Of a DNA stretch of 45,244 bases, positions 9,067 through 17,997 are shown piece by piece. The stretch spans positions 1-45,244 of the forward strand of contig JAEEML010000088.1 of NCBI GenBank assembly GCA_016283195.1, written 5' to 3'. The position numbers and the translations under genes are program-made. Position 1 is the stretch's first letter. Each line of letters begins with the position of its first letter. Below the pieces are notes generated by a model. The model did no database searches, was not told where the DNA came from, and was given only the letters and a program-made list of their open reading frames with translations. This stretch comes from Deltaproteobacteria bacterium (GTDB taxonomy: Bacteria; JAEEML01).

Positions 9067-12063
9067 TTAGCCTCCGATATCGGGGAGATATAGTGCGGAC
9101 TCAAAGGGACCGGCGGCAGATTTATCGTTCATAAAACGCGCCAAGCCATTTAAATCAAAGAATATTCCATATTTATAAAAATCGGCGGGCAAGAAATCGG
9201 GCACCAAATATTCTCCTGGCGTCATATTTAACTGAATATCTTTTTGCGTCATCACCTCTCCCAAGGCTCTATCAATATCTTCGGCATCAAAATATGAAGC
9301 GGCGGTTTCACCAATACCAAGTATATTGGCAAAGTTATCTCTATCATCCTTATTTTGAGCAAAAACCGAATTATAAACATTCATTTTTGTGTCGGCACTA
9401 TAAAGGGCTACGCTGCCGGTATTATTATTTACCAAAAGCCCATATAAATTAACCGGCAATGTGCTTTGGGTATATAAAACGGATCCTTCATGTTCACTAT
9501 CACTCTTAACGCTATTTTCACTAAATTGTAAATTATAACCATAGAGGCTGGCTTTATCATAAAGCGCTATAGCTCCGCCCTGAGCAAGGCGCTCACCGAT
9601 AAGCCTATTTTTATTAAAAACACTGTTAATATAAACATTACGGCTAACTTCTCCGGCAAAAATCACTGCTCCACTAGCTTTATCAGCCAGCAAAGAATTA
9701 CCCATAAATGAGCTGTTAACAATATGCAAATGGCCAAGATTAAAAATAACCCCGCCAAAACCTGGCCCGCCATCAGAAGTAATGCCGGATATTCCGGACC
9801 CGGAAATAATGAGGCTGGCATCAGGAGCTATCTCAACAAAAGGCGAACTAGATCTTTCGGTTTCAAAAGCGGATATATAGGTATTTTCAAGAACTACTGT
9901 TGATGCTCCTTTGGCTTTTATTAACTTTTCGGTTTCATTTGTAGCGGCGCTCATGCCGATGGAATCAAGCAGCAAATAGCTCTTATTGTTAAGTTCCGCA
10001 AAATATGAGGCTTTAAGAGCAATAATAGCGCGGGATTCTTCACTATTTTTTCTTTCGCCGATATTCTTTTCTTCGCCGCGGAAGCCGCCGTATATATAAA
10101 GGCGCATTTCATCGGCCCCATGTTCTTCGGGCAAAAACGGTTTGCTCATTACATAATTGCCGGCCGTTAAAAGGATAAACATATCACGGCAAGCAGGAAG
10201 GCGTTCTGCCCAAAGAGCCATAGCCCGATCAAAGGTGGCTACGGCATTAACCCAACCTGAGCCGTCTTTGTCATCATTGCCATCTTTTTGATTTACAAAA
10301 ATCCAGCACTTGTCTCCGCTATCGGCCATGGAAAGGCACACTGGTTTGCCCTCAGCTTGGCGTTCATAATAACAGGCCGAATAATCCCCTTCTTTTTGCG
10401 TAAAACAGCCGCTTTCGGCACAAGTATATTGACAGTTAACGTTCTCCCCGCTTTCCGGCTCATAATAATAATGTTGCAATCCCGGCGGGCAAACATGGCC
10501 GTATTCTCCTTCTTCATAATAGCAAGTACCATCGTTTGCCTTGCCATCGCGGCAAGTGGCCCGTTCCGGGCAATCACAGGGAGTGCAACGTGAGCCGTAA
10601 TAACCGGGCTTACAGGTATCACAGACCTTATTGTTGCCATTGTTACCTGTCCAGCCCTCATCACAAGTACAGGTGCCGTCTTTATCTTTGCCATCATTAC
10701 ATTTTCCGTGAGTACCGCATTGGCAGGCCACACAATTTTCACCATAGTGACCGGAAGCGCACTCGTTACAATCAGGACCGGTAAAGCCGGGTTTACATTC
10801 ATTACAAGCCTGGCCATCCCAGTTGCCGGTGCAGGCACAGGTTGGATTCACATTTAGGCCGGCAGAACAGGTGCCGTGGCCGTTACACTGAGCAGCAGCG
10901 CCGCCCGGGCACTCTAAAGAGCAATCAGCGCCGCCATAACCGGCGTCACATTCGGTGCAACCGTCACCGGCAAAACCGGTTTTACATTCCGCACAATTCT
11001 CGCCGGTAAAATTGCCGCTACATTTACAGGAACCGTCGCTGTTACAAGTTCCGTGCGGAGCACAGGGGCAAAGCTGACAATTCTCACCAACATAACCTTC
11101 CGCACACTCATTGCAATTCGGGCCGGTAAAGCCCTCTTTGCAACTATCGCAAGCCGGACCGGCAAAATTGCCATTGCAAGTACAAGTGCCGTTACCGCCC
11201 ACGCCGTCTGAACAGGTGCCGCGAGCCGAACCGCCGCAGGGGCCGGTAGCAGTGCCGGTGCCGGGGCAGCTGCTTGCGCATTTTTCGCCATAATAACCGG
11301 CAATACATTCATTACATGAAGCGCCGGTGAAATTACCGCTACAACCGGAACAATCAAGGCCCAAAACGCCGTCGTTACATTTACAGGCGCCGGTGCCAGC
11401 TACACCGCCGTCACAAGTTCCCTGGCCGTTACAGGGATTTTCGGCACCGCCAAGACATTCATTTGCGCAGTTAGGGCCAAAATAACCGGCCTTACATTCG
11501 CTGCAATCGGCACCGTCCCAGTTACCATGACATTCACAAGTGCCGCTGCCTTCCACACCGTCATCACACACCCCATGGCCACTGCAAATGGCACTGTCAA
11601 AACCGGGGCATTTTTGCTGGCATTTTTCGCCAAAGCGGCCGGGCTCGGCACACTTCTCGCTGCAAACGGTTAAGCCTTTTTCGTTTTCTTTGCAGCGCCA
11701 GCCTGTTTCCAATTTGCAAACAGAGCTGCAACCGTCGCCGCTGGTGTTGTTGCCATCATCGCATTCTTCATTATTGCCTTCGCGATAGCCGTCACCGCAA
11801 ACCGAGGCAGCGCCGCTAACACAAATACCAACTTCATCGCAATGCTGGGTATCGACATTGCAATCGCCTTTATAGGTGCATAGTTTATGGCATTTCCCGT
11901 TAAAGCAGTAAAGGCCGCTGCGACATTCCGAAGTACTCTGACAAAGCTCGTCTTCTGGCAAGTCTTTAATTTTTCCCGGCTCTTCTTCGACATTATTGCC
12001 GCAGGCAAAACACAAGAAAGGCAGCGTTATTACTAACAAATTCGACATGCGCATCTTAGCCAT
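9067..12063 (-). CDS. Cys-rich EGF-array lipoprotein with C-terminal beta-helix domain (paralogue)
   Basis: This 998-residue paralogue of the 3954-9026 product has the same architecture with a shorter array. A signal peptide ends with a Cys in FACG (Cys21, weak lipobox). The same N-terminal Cys-rich head follows (TQHCDE, then CGDGYREG..ECDDGNN..GDGCS). EGF/laminin-like modules run over about 130-530, and a beta-helix-like region from about 588 to the end begins with WIFVNQKDGNDDKDGSGW. A GGGAG Shine-Dalgarno precedes the ATG. It appears to be the first gene of a two-gene lipoprotein operon transcribed from the AT-rich gap at 12064-12254. Location at the cell surface is inferred from the lipobox and disulfide-rich modules. 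Function is unknown. Confidence 0.83.
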   Translation of the reverse strand: MAKMRMSNLLVITLPFLCFACGNNVEEEPGKIKDLPEDELCQSTSECRSGLYCFNGKCHKLCTYKGDCNVDTQHCDEVGICVSGAASVCGDGYREGNNEECDDGNNTSGDGCSSVCKLETGWRCKENEKGLTVCSEKCAEPGRFGEKCQQKCPGFDSAICSGHGVCDDGVEGSGTCECHGNWDGADCSECKAGYFGPNCANECLGGAENPCNGQGTCDGGVAGTGACKCNDGVLGLDCSGCSGNFTGASCNECIAGYYGEKCASSCPGTGTATGPCGGSARGTCSDGVGGNGTCTCNGNFAGPACDSCKEGFTGPNCNECAEGYVGENCQLCPCAPHGTCNSDGSCKCSGNFTGENCAECKTGFAGDGCTECDAGYGGADCSLECPGGAAAQCNGHGTCSAGLNVNPTCACTGNWDGQACNECKPGFTGPDCNECASGHYGENCVACQCGTHGKCNDGKDKDGTCTCDEGWTGNNGNNKVCDTCKPGYYGSRCTPCDCPERATCRDGKANDGTCYYEEGEYGHVCPPGLQHYYYEPESGENVNCQYTCAESGCFTQKEGDYSACYYERQAEGKPVCLSMADSGDKCWIFVNQKDGNDDKDGSGWVNAVATFDRAMALWAERLPACRDMFILLTAGNYVMSKPFLPEEHGADEMRLYIYGGFRGEEKNIGERKNSEESRAIIALKASYFAELNNKSYLLLDSIGMSAATNETEKLIKAKGASTVVLENTYISAFETERSSSPFVEIAPDASLIISGSGISGITSDGGPGFGGVIFNLGHLHIVNSSFMGNSLLADKASGAVIFAGEVSRNVYINSVFNKNRLIGERLAQGGAIALYDKASLYGYNLQFSENSVKSDSEHEGSVLYTQSTLPVNLYGLLVNNNTGSVALYSADTKMNVYNSVFAQNKDDRDNFANILGIGETAASYFDAEDIDRALGEVMTQKDIQLNMTPGEYLVPDFLPADFYKYGIFFDLNGLARFMNDKSAAGPFESALYLPDIGG

Positions 12064-12111
12064 TTGCTTCTCCCAAATTTAAATAAAGAATCTGCCCATT
12101 TCCATATCCAT

Positions 12112-12170
12112 AGCGGAATAAGGAACAGCCCTATTATTATAATACAAATAAAATAATTAATAAAATACTT
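12112..12170 (-). promoter_or_regulatory. AT-rich divergent promoter region between lipoprotein and kinase genes
   Basis: The 190-bp gap is strongly AT-rich around 12131-12172. A perfect TATAAT lies on the minus strand at 12136-12141, and another overlaps it on the plus strand at 12138-12143. The matching -35 elements are weak (TTTATT for the minus strand). I saw no sigma-54 match or clear operator. Confidence 0.4.
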
Positions 12171-12269
12171 ATTGCTGTAATTGGCGCGATTACCATGAGT
12201 TTACTTGCAATTCAATTCTTCTTCCAATAAAAAGGCCCTTGGTACGCTTGCGCCATGAGCGGAGTTAAT

Positions 12270-14420
12270 ATGCAATACTGCCCTATTTGCGATACACAAT
12301 ATGAAGATTCGTTAAAAATCTGTCCCAAGGACGGAGCCCAATTGCTGACTATAAAGAACCGCGAGGATCCCCTCATCGGCTCCCGCCTTAAGGATCGCTA
12401 TCTTATTCTCAAAAAAATCGGCGAAGGCGGCATGGGGGCGGTTTATCTGGCCGAACAGCAGCCGCTTGGTCGCCGGGTCGCCATAAAAATGCTCAATTCC
12501 GATGCCCGCGATGACCCGGCTCTCGTTAAACGCTTTCTCCGCGAAGCCAAAGCGCTAAGTGCCCTCTCGCATCCCAATATTGTTTCCATCATCGACTTTG
12601 GCAACACCACCGATGGGGCTGTTTTCCTGGTTATGGAGTATTTGGAAGGGCATCAGCTGGATTATTACACCGGCGAGCACCGTCTTTCCAAAGAAGATCT
12701 GGACAATATCATCTCCCAAACAGCCGCCGGTCTCGCTGCCGCCCATGCTCACGGTCTTATTCATCGCGACATCAAACCGGCCAACATATTTGTCACCGAA
12801 GTAGCCGGGCAAAAAGTAGTTAAAATCCTGGATTTCGGCATAGTTAAAAGTGAAGGCAAAGGGGAGACCAATCTCACGCAATCAGGTAGCGTAGTGGGCA
12901 CCCCTGGTTATATTTCCCCTGAGCAACTCAAAGGCGGTAGCGAGCCGGACAGCCGCTCGGATATTTATGCTCTGGGCGCGGTTATTTATTTTCTTATCAA
13001 AGGCGTACGCCCTTATGACGGCCCTTCGACCCAGTCTATTATTTTTAAGCAGCTGACCGAACCGCCGAATCCCGTTGATTTTGAGCAATACGGTTACGAT
13101 AAAGATATGCGCCAGATAGTTTTAAAAGCCATGGCCATGAACCCGGAGGAGCGCTTTAAAACCACCACCGAGCTCGCCCAAGCCGTGCATCTGGCCATTT
13201 TGGGCAAAAGGCGCTTTAACTGGCGAAAATTTATCATTTTAAATATTATTGTCCTGGCTTTGGCACTCGCGGGGGCACGCGGTTTACAACTTTATATTGC
13301 CCAAGAGCGCCAGCTGGCCGCTACCAGCGATAACACTATCTATTTCGGCCTCTCAAATGCGCTTACCGGCCACAACCGGGAGATGGGTCGGGCAGTTAAA
13401 AATGGTATTGAGGTGGCTATAGCCCGTTACAACGCCATGGGTGGTTTTCATGGCCGAAAAGTAGATTTAATATTAAAAAATGACCGCTATCAGCCGGAAA
13501 AAGCCCAAACTAACGTTAAAGAATTTATCGCCGATACAAAAGTAATGGCTATTGTCGGCAATGGCGGCGATGCCAGTGTAAAAGCTGTTTTGCCGCTGGT
13601 AAACGAAGCTAAAATCCCCCTTATCGGAGCTATTTGCGGCGCTGACTTTATGGCTCCTAAACCGCCGCTGCCTTATGTTTTTAATCTCTCTTCCGGGTAC
13701 AATGCCCAAATGGCCAGAGCTTATGGCTATTATTTTAAAGAATTAGGCCTTAAGAGCTCGGAAATAGCCATCTTTGCTCAAAATGACACCTATGGCCAGG
13801 AGGCTGTCCTTTCGGCGCAAAATTACCTTAAACAGCAGGGACTTTCCCCGGATATTACCGTATTTTGGCATGAAGTCGGAAGCTCCGAAACAACCAGCCA
13901 GTTTGCGGCCTTAAAAGCTGCCCCGCACATTAAAGCCATTATAAGCGCCACCATTGCCCGGCCCATTGCCTATTTCATAGCCGATATGCGGCGCAACGGC
14001 CTAAGCCACCCTTTGATCACCGTCGGTTCGGTGAGCACTATGGAAATAGCCCGGGAAATATCGGCTTTAGGTCTCGAAAATACCAATAATATTTTTGTCA
14101 CCATGACCTTGCCGCCCATAGATGCCGACCTGCCCATGCTGCGCCGTTTTTATGAAGATTTTGCCGAATTTGCCCCCACCGAGCCCACTACGGAATTGGC
14201 TCTGCACGGCTATTTGGCCATGCAAATGACTTTAAGAGCTCTCGCTGCTTTGCCGGGCGATTTAAGCCGCGAAAATCTGCGTCTGGCACTGGAAAGTCTC
14301 CACAGAAACAACTTGGGATTCGGTGGCTATTGCCAAATGTCGGCCAATGATCATACCTGCTTGGAAAAAACTTGGCTTTTGCGCTTTGACGGAGAAAGTA
14401 CCTGGCAAGTCATACCTTGA
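12270..14420 (+). CDS. Receptor Ser/Thr kinase with periplasmic binding-protein-like sensor
   Basis: This is a membrane-spanning PknB-type kinase. The N-terminus carries a small zinc-ribbon-like motif (YCPIC...CPKDG). The kinase domain (about 40-310) has the Gly loop GEGGMG, VAIK lysine near 73, HRDIKPAN near 165 and DFG near 188, so it looks catalytically intact. A single membrane helix (about 318-340) leads to a C-terminal domain (about 357-716) resembling LivK/Leu-Ile-Val-binding proteins (FGLSNALTG, GIEVAIARYNAMGG, VAIVGNGG-like, IFAQNDTYGQEA). The ligand is probably a small molecule in the periplasm; which one cannot be read from the sequence. An upstream ATG at 12255 is in frame, but the ATG at 12270 has GGAG at proper spacing and is preferred. 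Confidence 0.9.
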   Translation: MQYCPICDTQYEDSLKICPKDGAQLLTIKNREDPLIGSRLKDRYLILKKIGEGGMGAVYLAEQQPLGRRVAIKMLNSDARDDPALVKRFLREAKALSALSHPNIVSIIDFGNTTDGAVFLVMEYLEGHQLDYYTGEHRLSKEDLDNIISQTAAGLAAAHAHGLIHRDIKPANIFVTEVAGQKVVKILDFGIVKSEGKGETNLTQSGSVVGTPGYISPEQLKGGSEPDSRSDIYALGAVIYFLIKGVRPYDGPSTQSIIFKQLTEPPNPVDFEQYGYDKDMRQIVLKAMAMNPEERFKTTTELAQAVHLAILGKRRFNWRKFIILNIIVLALALAGARGLQLYIAQERQLAATSDNTIYFGLSNALTGHNREMGRAVKNGIEVAIARYNAMGGFHGRKVDLILKNDRYQPEKAQTNVKEFIADTKVMAIVGNGGDASVKAVLPLVNEAKIPLIGAICGADFMAPKPPLPYVFNLSSGYNAQMARAYGYYFKELGLKSSEIAIFAQNDTYGQEAVLSAQNYLKQQGLSPDITVFWHEVGSSETTSQFAALKAAPHIKAIISATIARPIAYFIADMRRNGLSHPLITVGSVSTMEIAREISALGLENTNNIFVTMTLPPIDADLPMLRRFYEDFAEFAPTEPTTELALHGYLAMQMTLRALAALPGDLSRENLRLALESLHRNNLGFGGYCQMSANDHTCLEKTWLLRFDGESTWQVIP

Positions 14421-14442
14421 TGATACTTTTTAATACATAAAC

Positions 14443-14471
14443 TTGACGCCGATTCATTTCCTCATTATAGA
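14443..14471 (+). promoter_or_regulatory. Promoter of grpE-dnaK
   Basis: TTGACG (14443-14448) and TATAGA (14466-14471) are separated by exactly 17 bases, a good sigma-70 promoter. The same stretch also reads CTTGAC-N12-CCTCATTA, which resembles a heat-shock (sigma-32) promoter with a short spacer. The predicted leader to the grpE GTG is about 37 bases. No CIRCE inverted repeat was seen. Confidence 0.65.
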
Positions 14472-14514
14472 GACTTAAACCATTTTCCCTGCTAGTCGTA
14501 CAAGGGAGGTTATT

Positions 14515-15174
14515 GTGATTAGTAATGAAGCATTAGAAGAAGCCATGAAGGCTGCCGAAGAAAGTGTGGATAACCATATAGCTGCTGCCAAAGAGGCCGA
14601 AAGCCTGATCAGCACCGAGGTGCCGGAAGACTCAGGAGCGCCGAGTACGGCCGAAATAGCCGCCTTAAAAGCCGATATTAATAAAAAAGAGCAGGAATTA
14701 GCCTCTACCAAAGATGCTCTTTTGCGCACTGCCGCCGATTTTGAAAATTATCGCAAGCGCTCGGAAAAAGAGATTAATGAAATTCGCAAATTTGCCGCCA
14801 AGCAACTTTTGCTGGATTTTCTCCCGGTCATGGACAACTTTGAGCGGGCTATAGAGCACCTGCCGGATAGCACCGAAGAACCTGTAAAAAACATGGTAAC
14901 CGGCATAAAAATGATCAAAGACGGCTTTTTAGCCACTTTGCGCCGCCATGGGGCCGAACCTTTTGATTCTCTTGGCAAAACTTTTGACCCAAATATTCAC
15001 GAAGCGCTCACCCAAATGCCCACAAATGAATACGAACCGGGCCAAATTTGCCAGGTTATGGAGCGCGGCTATATGTTGCATGATCGCCTTTTAAGGCCGG
15101 CTAAAGTAGTGGTGGCCTCCGCTATGCCTAAAGCTGCCGAAACTGCCAGTGACCAGGAAACAGCCGGAGAATAA
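14515..15174 (+). CDS. grpE: Nucleotide exchange factor GrpE
   Basis: This 219-residue cochaperone would release ADP from DnaK. It shows the usual long acidic, Ala/Glu-rich coiled-coil N-terminus (residues 1-85), then the GrpE core motif ([12 protein letters not shown], about 78-90; [14 protein letters not shown], about 105-118) and the C-terminal beta domain ([20 protein letters not shown]). The start is GTG with a strong GGGAGG upstream. It is two bases ahead of dnaK and shares its promoter. The C-terminal tail is Ala/Glu-rich and probably disordered. Confidence 0.95.
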   Translation: MISNEALEEAMKAAEESVDNHIAAAKEAESLISTEVPEDSGAPSTAEIAALKADINKKEQELASTKDALLRTAADFENYRKRSEKEINEIRKFAAKQLLLDFLPVMDNFERAIEHLPDSTEEPVKNMVTGIKMIKDGFLATLRRHGAEPFDSLGKTFDPNIHEALTQMPTNEYEPGQICQVMERGYMLHDRLLRPAKVVVASAMPKAAETASDQETAGE

Positions 15175-15176
15175 TC

Positions 15177-16994
15177 ATGGGAAGAACAATCGGTATCGAT
15201 CTCGGAACCACCAACTCTTGTGTTGCCGTTCTTGATGGCAATGATCCGCTGGTTATTCCCAATAACGAAGGCTCCAGAACCACCCCCTCGATTGTGGCTT
15301 TTTCGGCCAAGGGCGAGCGACTCGTCGGCCATATCGCCAAGCGCCAGACAGTCACCAACGCCAGCAACACCATTTATGCCGTAAAGCGCTTTATCGGGCG
15401 CAAATTTACTTCTGAGGAAGTTACACAGGATATAACCGCCCTGCCCTATAAAGTAACTGCGGCCGGCAACGGCGACGTGCTGATAAATGTCGGTGGCAAA
15501 GAGCTTTCGCCGCAGGAAATTTCCGCCATGATCCTCGATAAACTGCGCCAAACAGCCGAGGAATACCTGGGCGAGCCGGTTAGCGATGCGGTTATCACCG
15601 TGCCGGCTTATTTCGATGACAGCCAGCGCCAGGCCACCCGCGATGCCGGCCGCATTGCCGGCCTCAATGTAAAGCGCATCATCAACGAACCTACGGCCGC
15701 CGCTCTCGCCTATGGCCACGGACATAGTGACGATGATGGTAAAATTATCGCCGTTTATGATTTAGGCGGCGGTACCTTTGATATTTCCATTTTGGAGCTT
15801 AGGAAAGGCGTTTATAACGTCCTCTCCACCAGCGGTGACACCCATCTGGGCGGCGAAGATTTCGACCGCCGCATTATCGATCATCTCTTAAACAAATTTA
15901 AGGAAGAAACCGGCGTGGAGCTCCACGACAATCCTATGGCCATGCAGCGGGTTAAAGAGGCCGCCGAAAAAGCCAAATTGGAACTCTCCAGTTGTACAGA
16001 GACAGAGATAAATCTGCCCTTTATTGCCGCTTCACAAAATAATTCACATCACCTCATTGCCACTTTAACAAGAGTTGAGCTGGAATCGCTAACCGAAGAG
16101 CTGGTGCAGCGCACTATTGCCCCATGCAAAGTGGCCCTAAATGATGCCAAATTAACCCCGGCCCAGATAAATGAAGTACTCCTGGTTGGCGGCATGACCA
16201 GAATGCCCCTGGTGCAGGAAACAGTTTCCAAATTTTTCGGGCAAAAAGCCAATAAAGAGCTCAACCCCGATGAAGTGGTAGCTGTTGGCGCGGCTGTGCA
16301 GGGTGCTATTTTAAGCGGTCAAGTAAAAAATGTGCTGCTGCTCGATGTCACCCCGCTTAGCCTGGGCGTGGAGACTTCCGGTGGCGTCATGACGGTGCTC
16401 ATTCCTAAAAACACTACCGTTCCCTGCCACAAATCACAGGTATTTACCACGGCTTACGACAATCAGCCCTTTGTCAGTGTGCACATTTTGCAAGGCGAGC
16501 GCCCCATGGCGGCCAATAACAAAACACTGGCCAAATTTGACCTGGTAGGCATTCCGCCGGCCCCGCGCGGTATCCCGCAAATTGAGGTTTCTTTTGATAT
16601 AGATGCCAACGGCATTGTCACTGTTTCCGCCAAAGATCAAGGCACCGGAAAAACCCAAAATATGCGCATCACCTCTTCTTCAGGCCTCTCCGAAGAAGAA
16701 ATTAAATCCATCATCAGCGAAGCCGAATCTTATAAATCAAACGATATATTAAATAAGCAACTGGCCGAACTCAAAAATACGGCTACCGGCCTTATTTATA
16801 CTGCCGAAATGGCCGTTAAAGAGTACGGCAGTTCGCTTTCCACCAAAGATTTAGACCTCATCCAAGCCGATATTGCAGCCTTAAAAGAGGCCATTGAAGG
16901 CGACGATGCCGAGGAAATAAAAAATCTCACCACCCAGCTCGAAGGCTCCAGCCACCGTTTTGCCGATATTCTTTACGGCGAGGCTCTAAAATAG
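15177..16994 (+). CDS. dnaK: Chaperone DnaK (Hsp70), lacking the usual C-terminal tail
   Basis: This 605-residue Hsp70 is complete through the nucleotide-binding domain ([13 protein letters not shown] at the N-terminus, [21 protein letters not shown]), the interdomain linker ([14 protein letters not shown]) and the substrate-binding beta and alpha parts. It ends at LYGEALK, so it lacks the 30-35 residue disordered tail and EEVKD-like end seen in E. coli DnaK (638 residues). It is transcribed with grpE. dnaJ is not adjacent; the next gene encodes threonylcarbamoyl-AMP synthase. Function is presumed normal, though the missing tail may alter cochaperone use. Confidence 0.96.
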   Translation: MGRTIGIDLGTTNSCVAVLDGNDPLVIPNNEGSRTTPSIVAFSAKGERLVGHIAKRQTVTNASNTIYAVKRFIGRKFTSEEVTQDITALPYKVTAAGNGDVLINVGGKELSPQEISAMILDKLRQTAEEYLGEPVSDAVITVPAYFDDSQRQATRDAGRIAGLNVKRIINEPTAAALAYGHGHSDDDGKIIAVYDLGGGTFDISILELRKGVYNVLSTSGDTHLGGEDFDRRIIDHLLNKFKEETGVELHDNPMAMQRVKEAAEKAKLELSSCTETEINLPFIAASQNNSHHLIATLTRVELESLTEELVQRTIAPCKVALNDAKLTPAQINEVLLVGGMTRMPLVQETVSKFFGQKANKELNPDEVVAVGAAVQGAILSGQVKNVLLLDVTPLSLGVETSGGVMTVLIPKNTTVPCHKSQVFTTAYDNQPFVSVHILQGERPMAANNKTLAKFDLVGIPPAPRGIPQIEVSFDIDANGIVTVSAKDQGTGKTQNMRITSSSGLSEEEIKSIISEAESYKSNDILNKQLAELKNTATGLIYTAEMAVKEYGSSLSTKDLDLIQADIAALKEAIEGDDAEEIKNLTTQLEGSSHRFADILYGEALK

Positions 16995-17015
16995 CTTTTT
17001 TTAAAAGGCTAAAAA

Positions 17016-17660
17016 ATGCTAACTGATAACGATTGTCTAAATGTGCTTTTTCCTCCTCTCTCCAGTGGGGAATTAGCTGTTTTTGCCACCGATACGGTAA
17101 TTGGCCTGGGTTGCCGGATATACCGCCCGGATTTGGTAAAAAAGATATGCGCCGTAAAGGGGCGCCCAATAAATCAGCCGATGGCCCTCTTGGTCTCTTC
17201 CGTTGCCGCCGTAGAGGAAATATCCGCCACCAAGCTAAACCGCGATTTACAAATACTGGCTGAAAAATGCTGGCCGGGCCCGCTGACTTTTTTGGTCAAA
17301 GTAAACGCCGAAAGAATTAAAAGTCATCCTGAATGGTATGCGCTTTTGGCACCAAGCGGCTTTTTGGGCGTGCGTCTTCCGGCTTGCCCGCCACTTTTGG
17401 AAGTCATAGATAAAATGGGCGGTGCCATCATCGCCACCTCAGCCAATTTACATGGTGAAAAAACACCATTAAGCGCCGCTGATTTAGCTCCGGCAATAAA
17501 AAAAGCGGCCGGCGGAATTTGGTTGCCGCCGGGGCTGAAAACTTCCGGACTCGCTTCAACAGTGGTTAAAGTTGAAGGAGAAAGTATTAAGCTGCTGCGG
17601 GAAGGATTTTTTTCGCTAAAGCAGTTGAAAGAGTTTTTAGGCTATGATAAAAGGGCCTAG
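17016..17660 (+). CDS. tsaC: Threonylcarbamoyl-AMP synthase (Sua5/YrdC family)
   Basis: This 214-residue protein would make threonylcarbamoyl-AMP from threonine, bicarbonate and ATP for the tRNA t6A37 modification. It contains the family signatures: FATDTVIGLGC near residues 22-32, the KGRPINQPMALLV nucleotide/threonine-binding segment (about 48-60), and SANLHGEKTPLS (about 147-158). Length matches the single-domain TsaC type; the C-terminal Sua5 domain is absent. A YciO-type paralogue is the main alternative. It lies 21 bases after dnaK and is probably cotranscribed with it. Confidence 0.85.
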   Translation: MLTDNDCLNVLFPPLSSGELAVFATDTVIGLGCRIYRPDLVKKICAVKGRPINQPMALLVSSVAAVEEISATKLNRDLQILAEKCWPGPLTFLVKVNAERIKSHPEWYALLAPSGFLGVRLPACPPLLEVIDKMGGAIIATSANLHGEKTPLSAADLAPAIKKAAGGIWLPPGLKTSGLASTVVKVEGESIKLLREGFFSLKQLKEFLGYDKRA

Positions 17661-17672
17661 TCTTTTATGACA

Positions 17673-17696
17673 GCCTGTTGCCTTGATAAGGCAGGC
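17673..17696 (+). promoter_or_regulatory. Hairpin abutting the ribosome-binding site of the next gene
   Basis: GCCT..GCCTT-GAT-AAGGC-AGGC forms a bulged stem-loop whose 3' arm ends one base before the GGAG that serves the ATG at 17708. No T-tract follows, so it is not an intrinsic terminator. It could limit translation or mark an RNA end between tsaC and the ExbB cluster. Confidence 0.35.
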
Positions 17697-17707
17697 GGAG
17701 AGTATTT

Positions 17708-17959
17708 ATGAGGTCATTTAGATTAAAAATTGCTTTGGGATGTGCCGTTTTGGCATCCTTGCTATTGACCTCCGATATTCTTTGGGCTAAAGCAGGTCGC
17801 AAGGTGATACGCCTAGAGGCCATTAAGGTAGAAGGACGCATCCAAAAGCCCGAAGCCTTTTACATTTTGCAGCGTAGCAACCTTAATTTTGAGGCACTGG
17901 AGCTCAAAGAGAGCTTCATACCTAAAATAGTGGATTCTGTTAACCATAAGCCCTTCTGA
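17708..17959 (+). CDS. Small exported protein heading the ExbB/ExbD cluster
   Basis: This 83-residue protein has an N-terminal signal peptide (about residues 1-29, ending ILWAKA). The mature part, about 55 residues, contains VEGRIQKPEAFYILQRSNLNFE, rich in charged residues and without Cys. The ATG has a GGAG nine bases upstream, and the gene sits 38 bases before exbB in the same direction. I do not recognise a named family. Position suggests a periplasmic accessory of the ExbB/ExbD/AgmX machine. Codon use and RBS support a real gene despite its size. Confidence 0.75.
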   Translation: MRSFRLKIALGCAVLASLLLTSDILWAKAGRKVIRLEAIKVEGRIQKPEAFYILQRSNLNFEALELKESFIPKIVDSVNHKPF

Positions 17960-17997
17960 GCCACGGCAGGCCAGAAGAAACCTTTGAGGAGGAAAGG

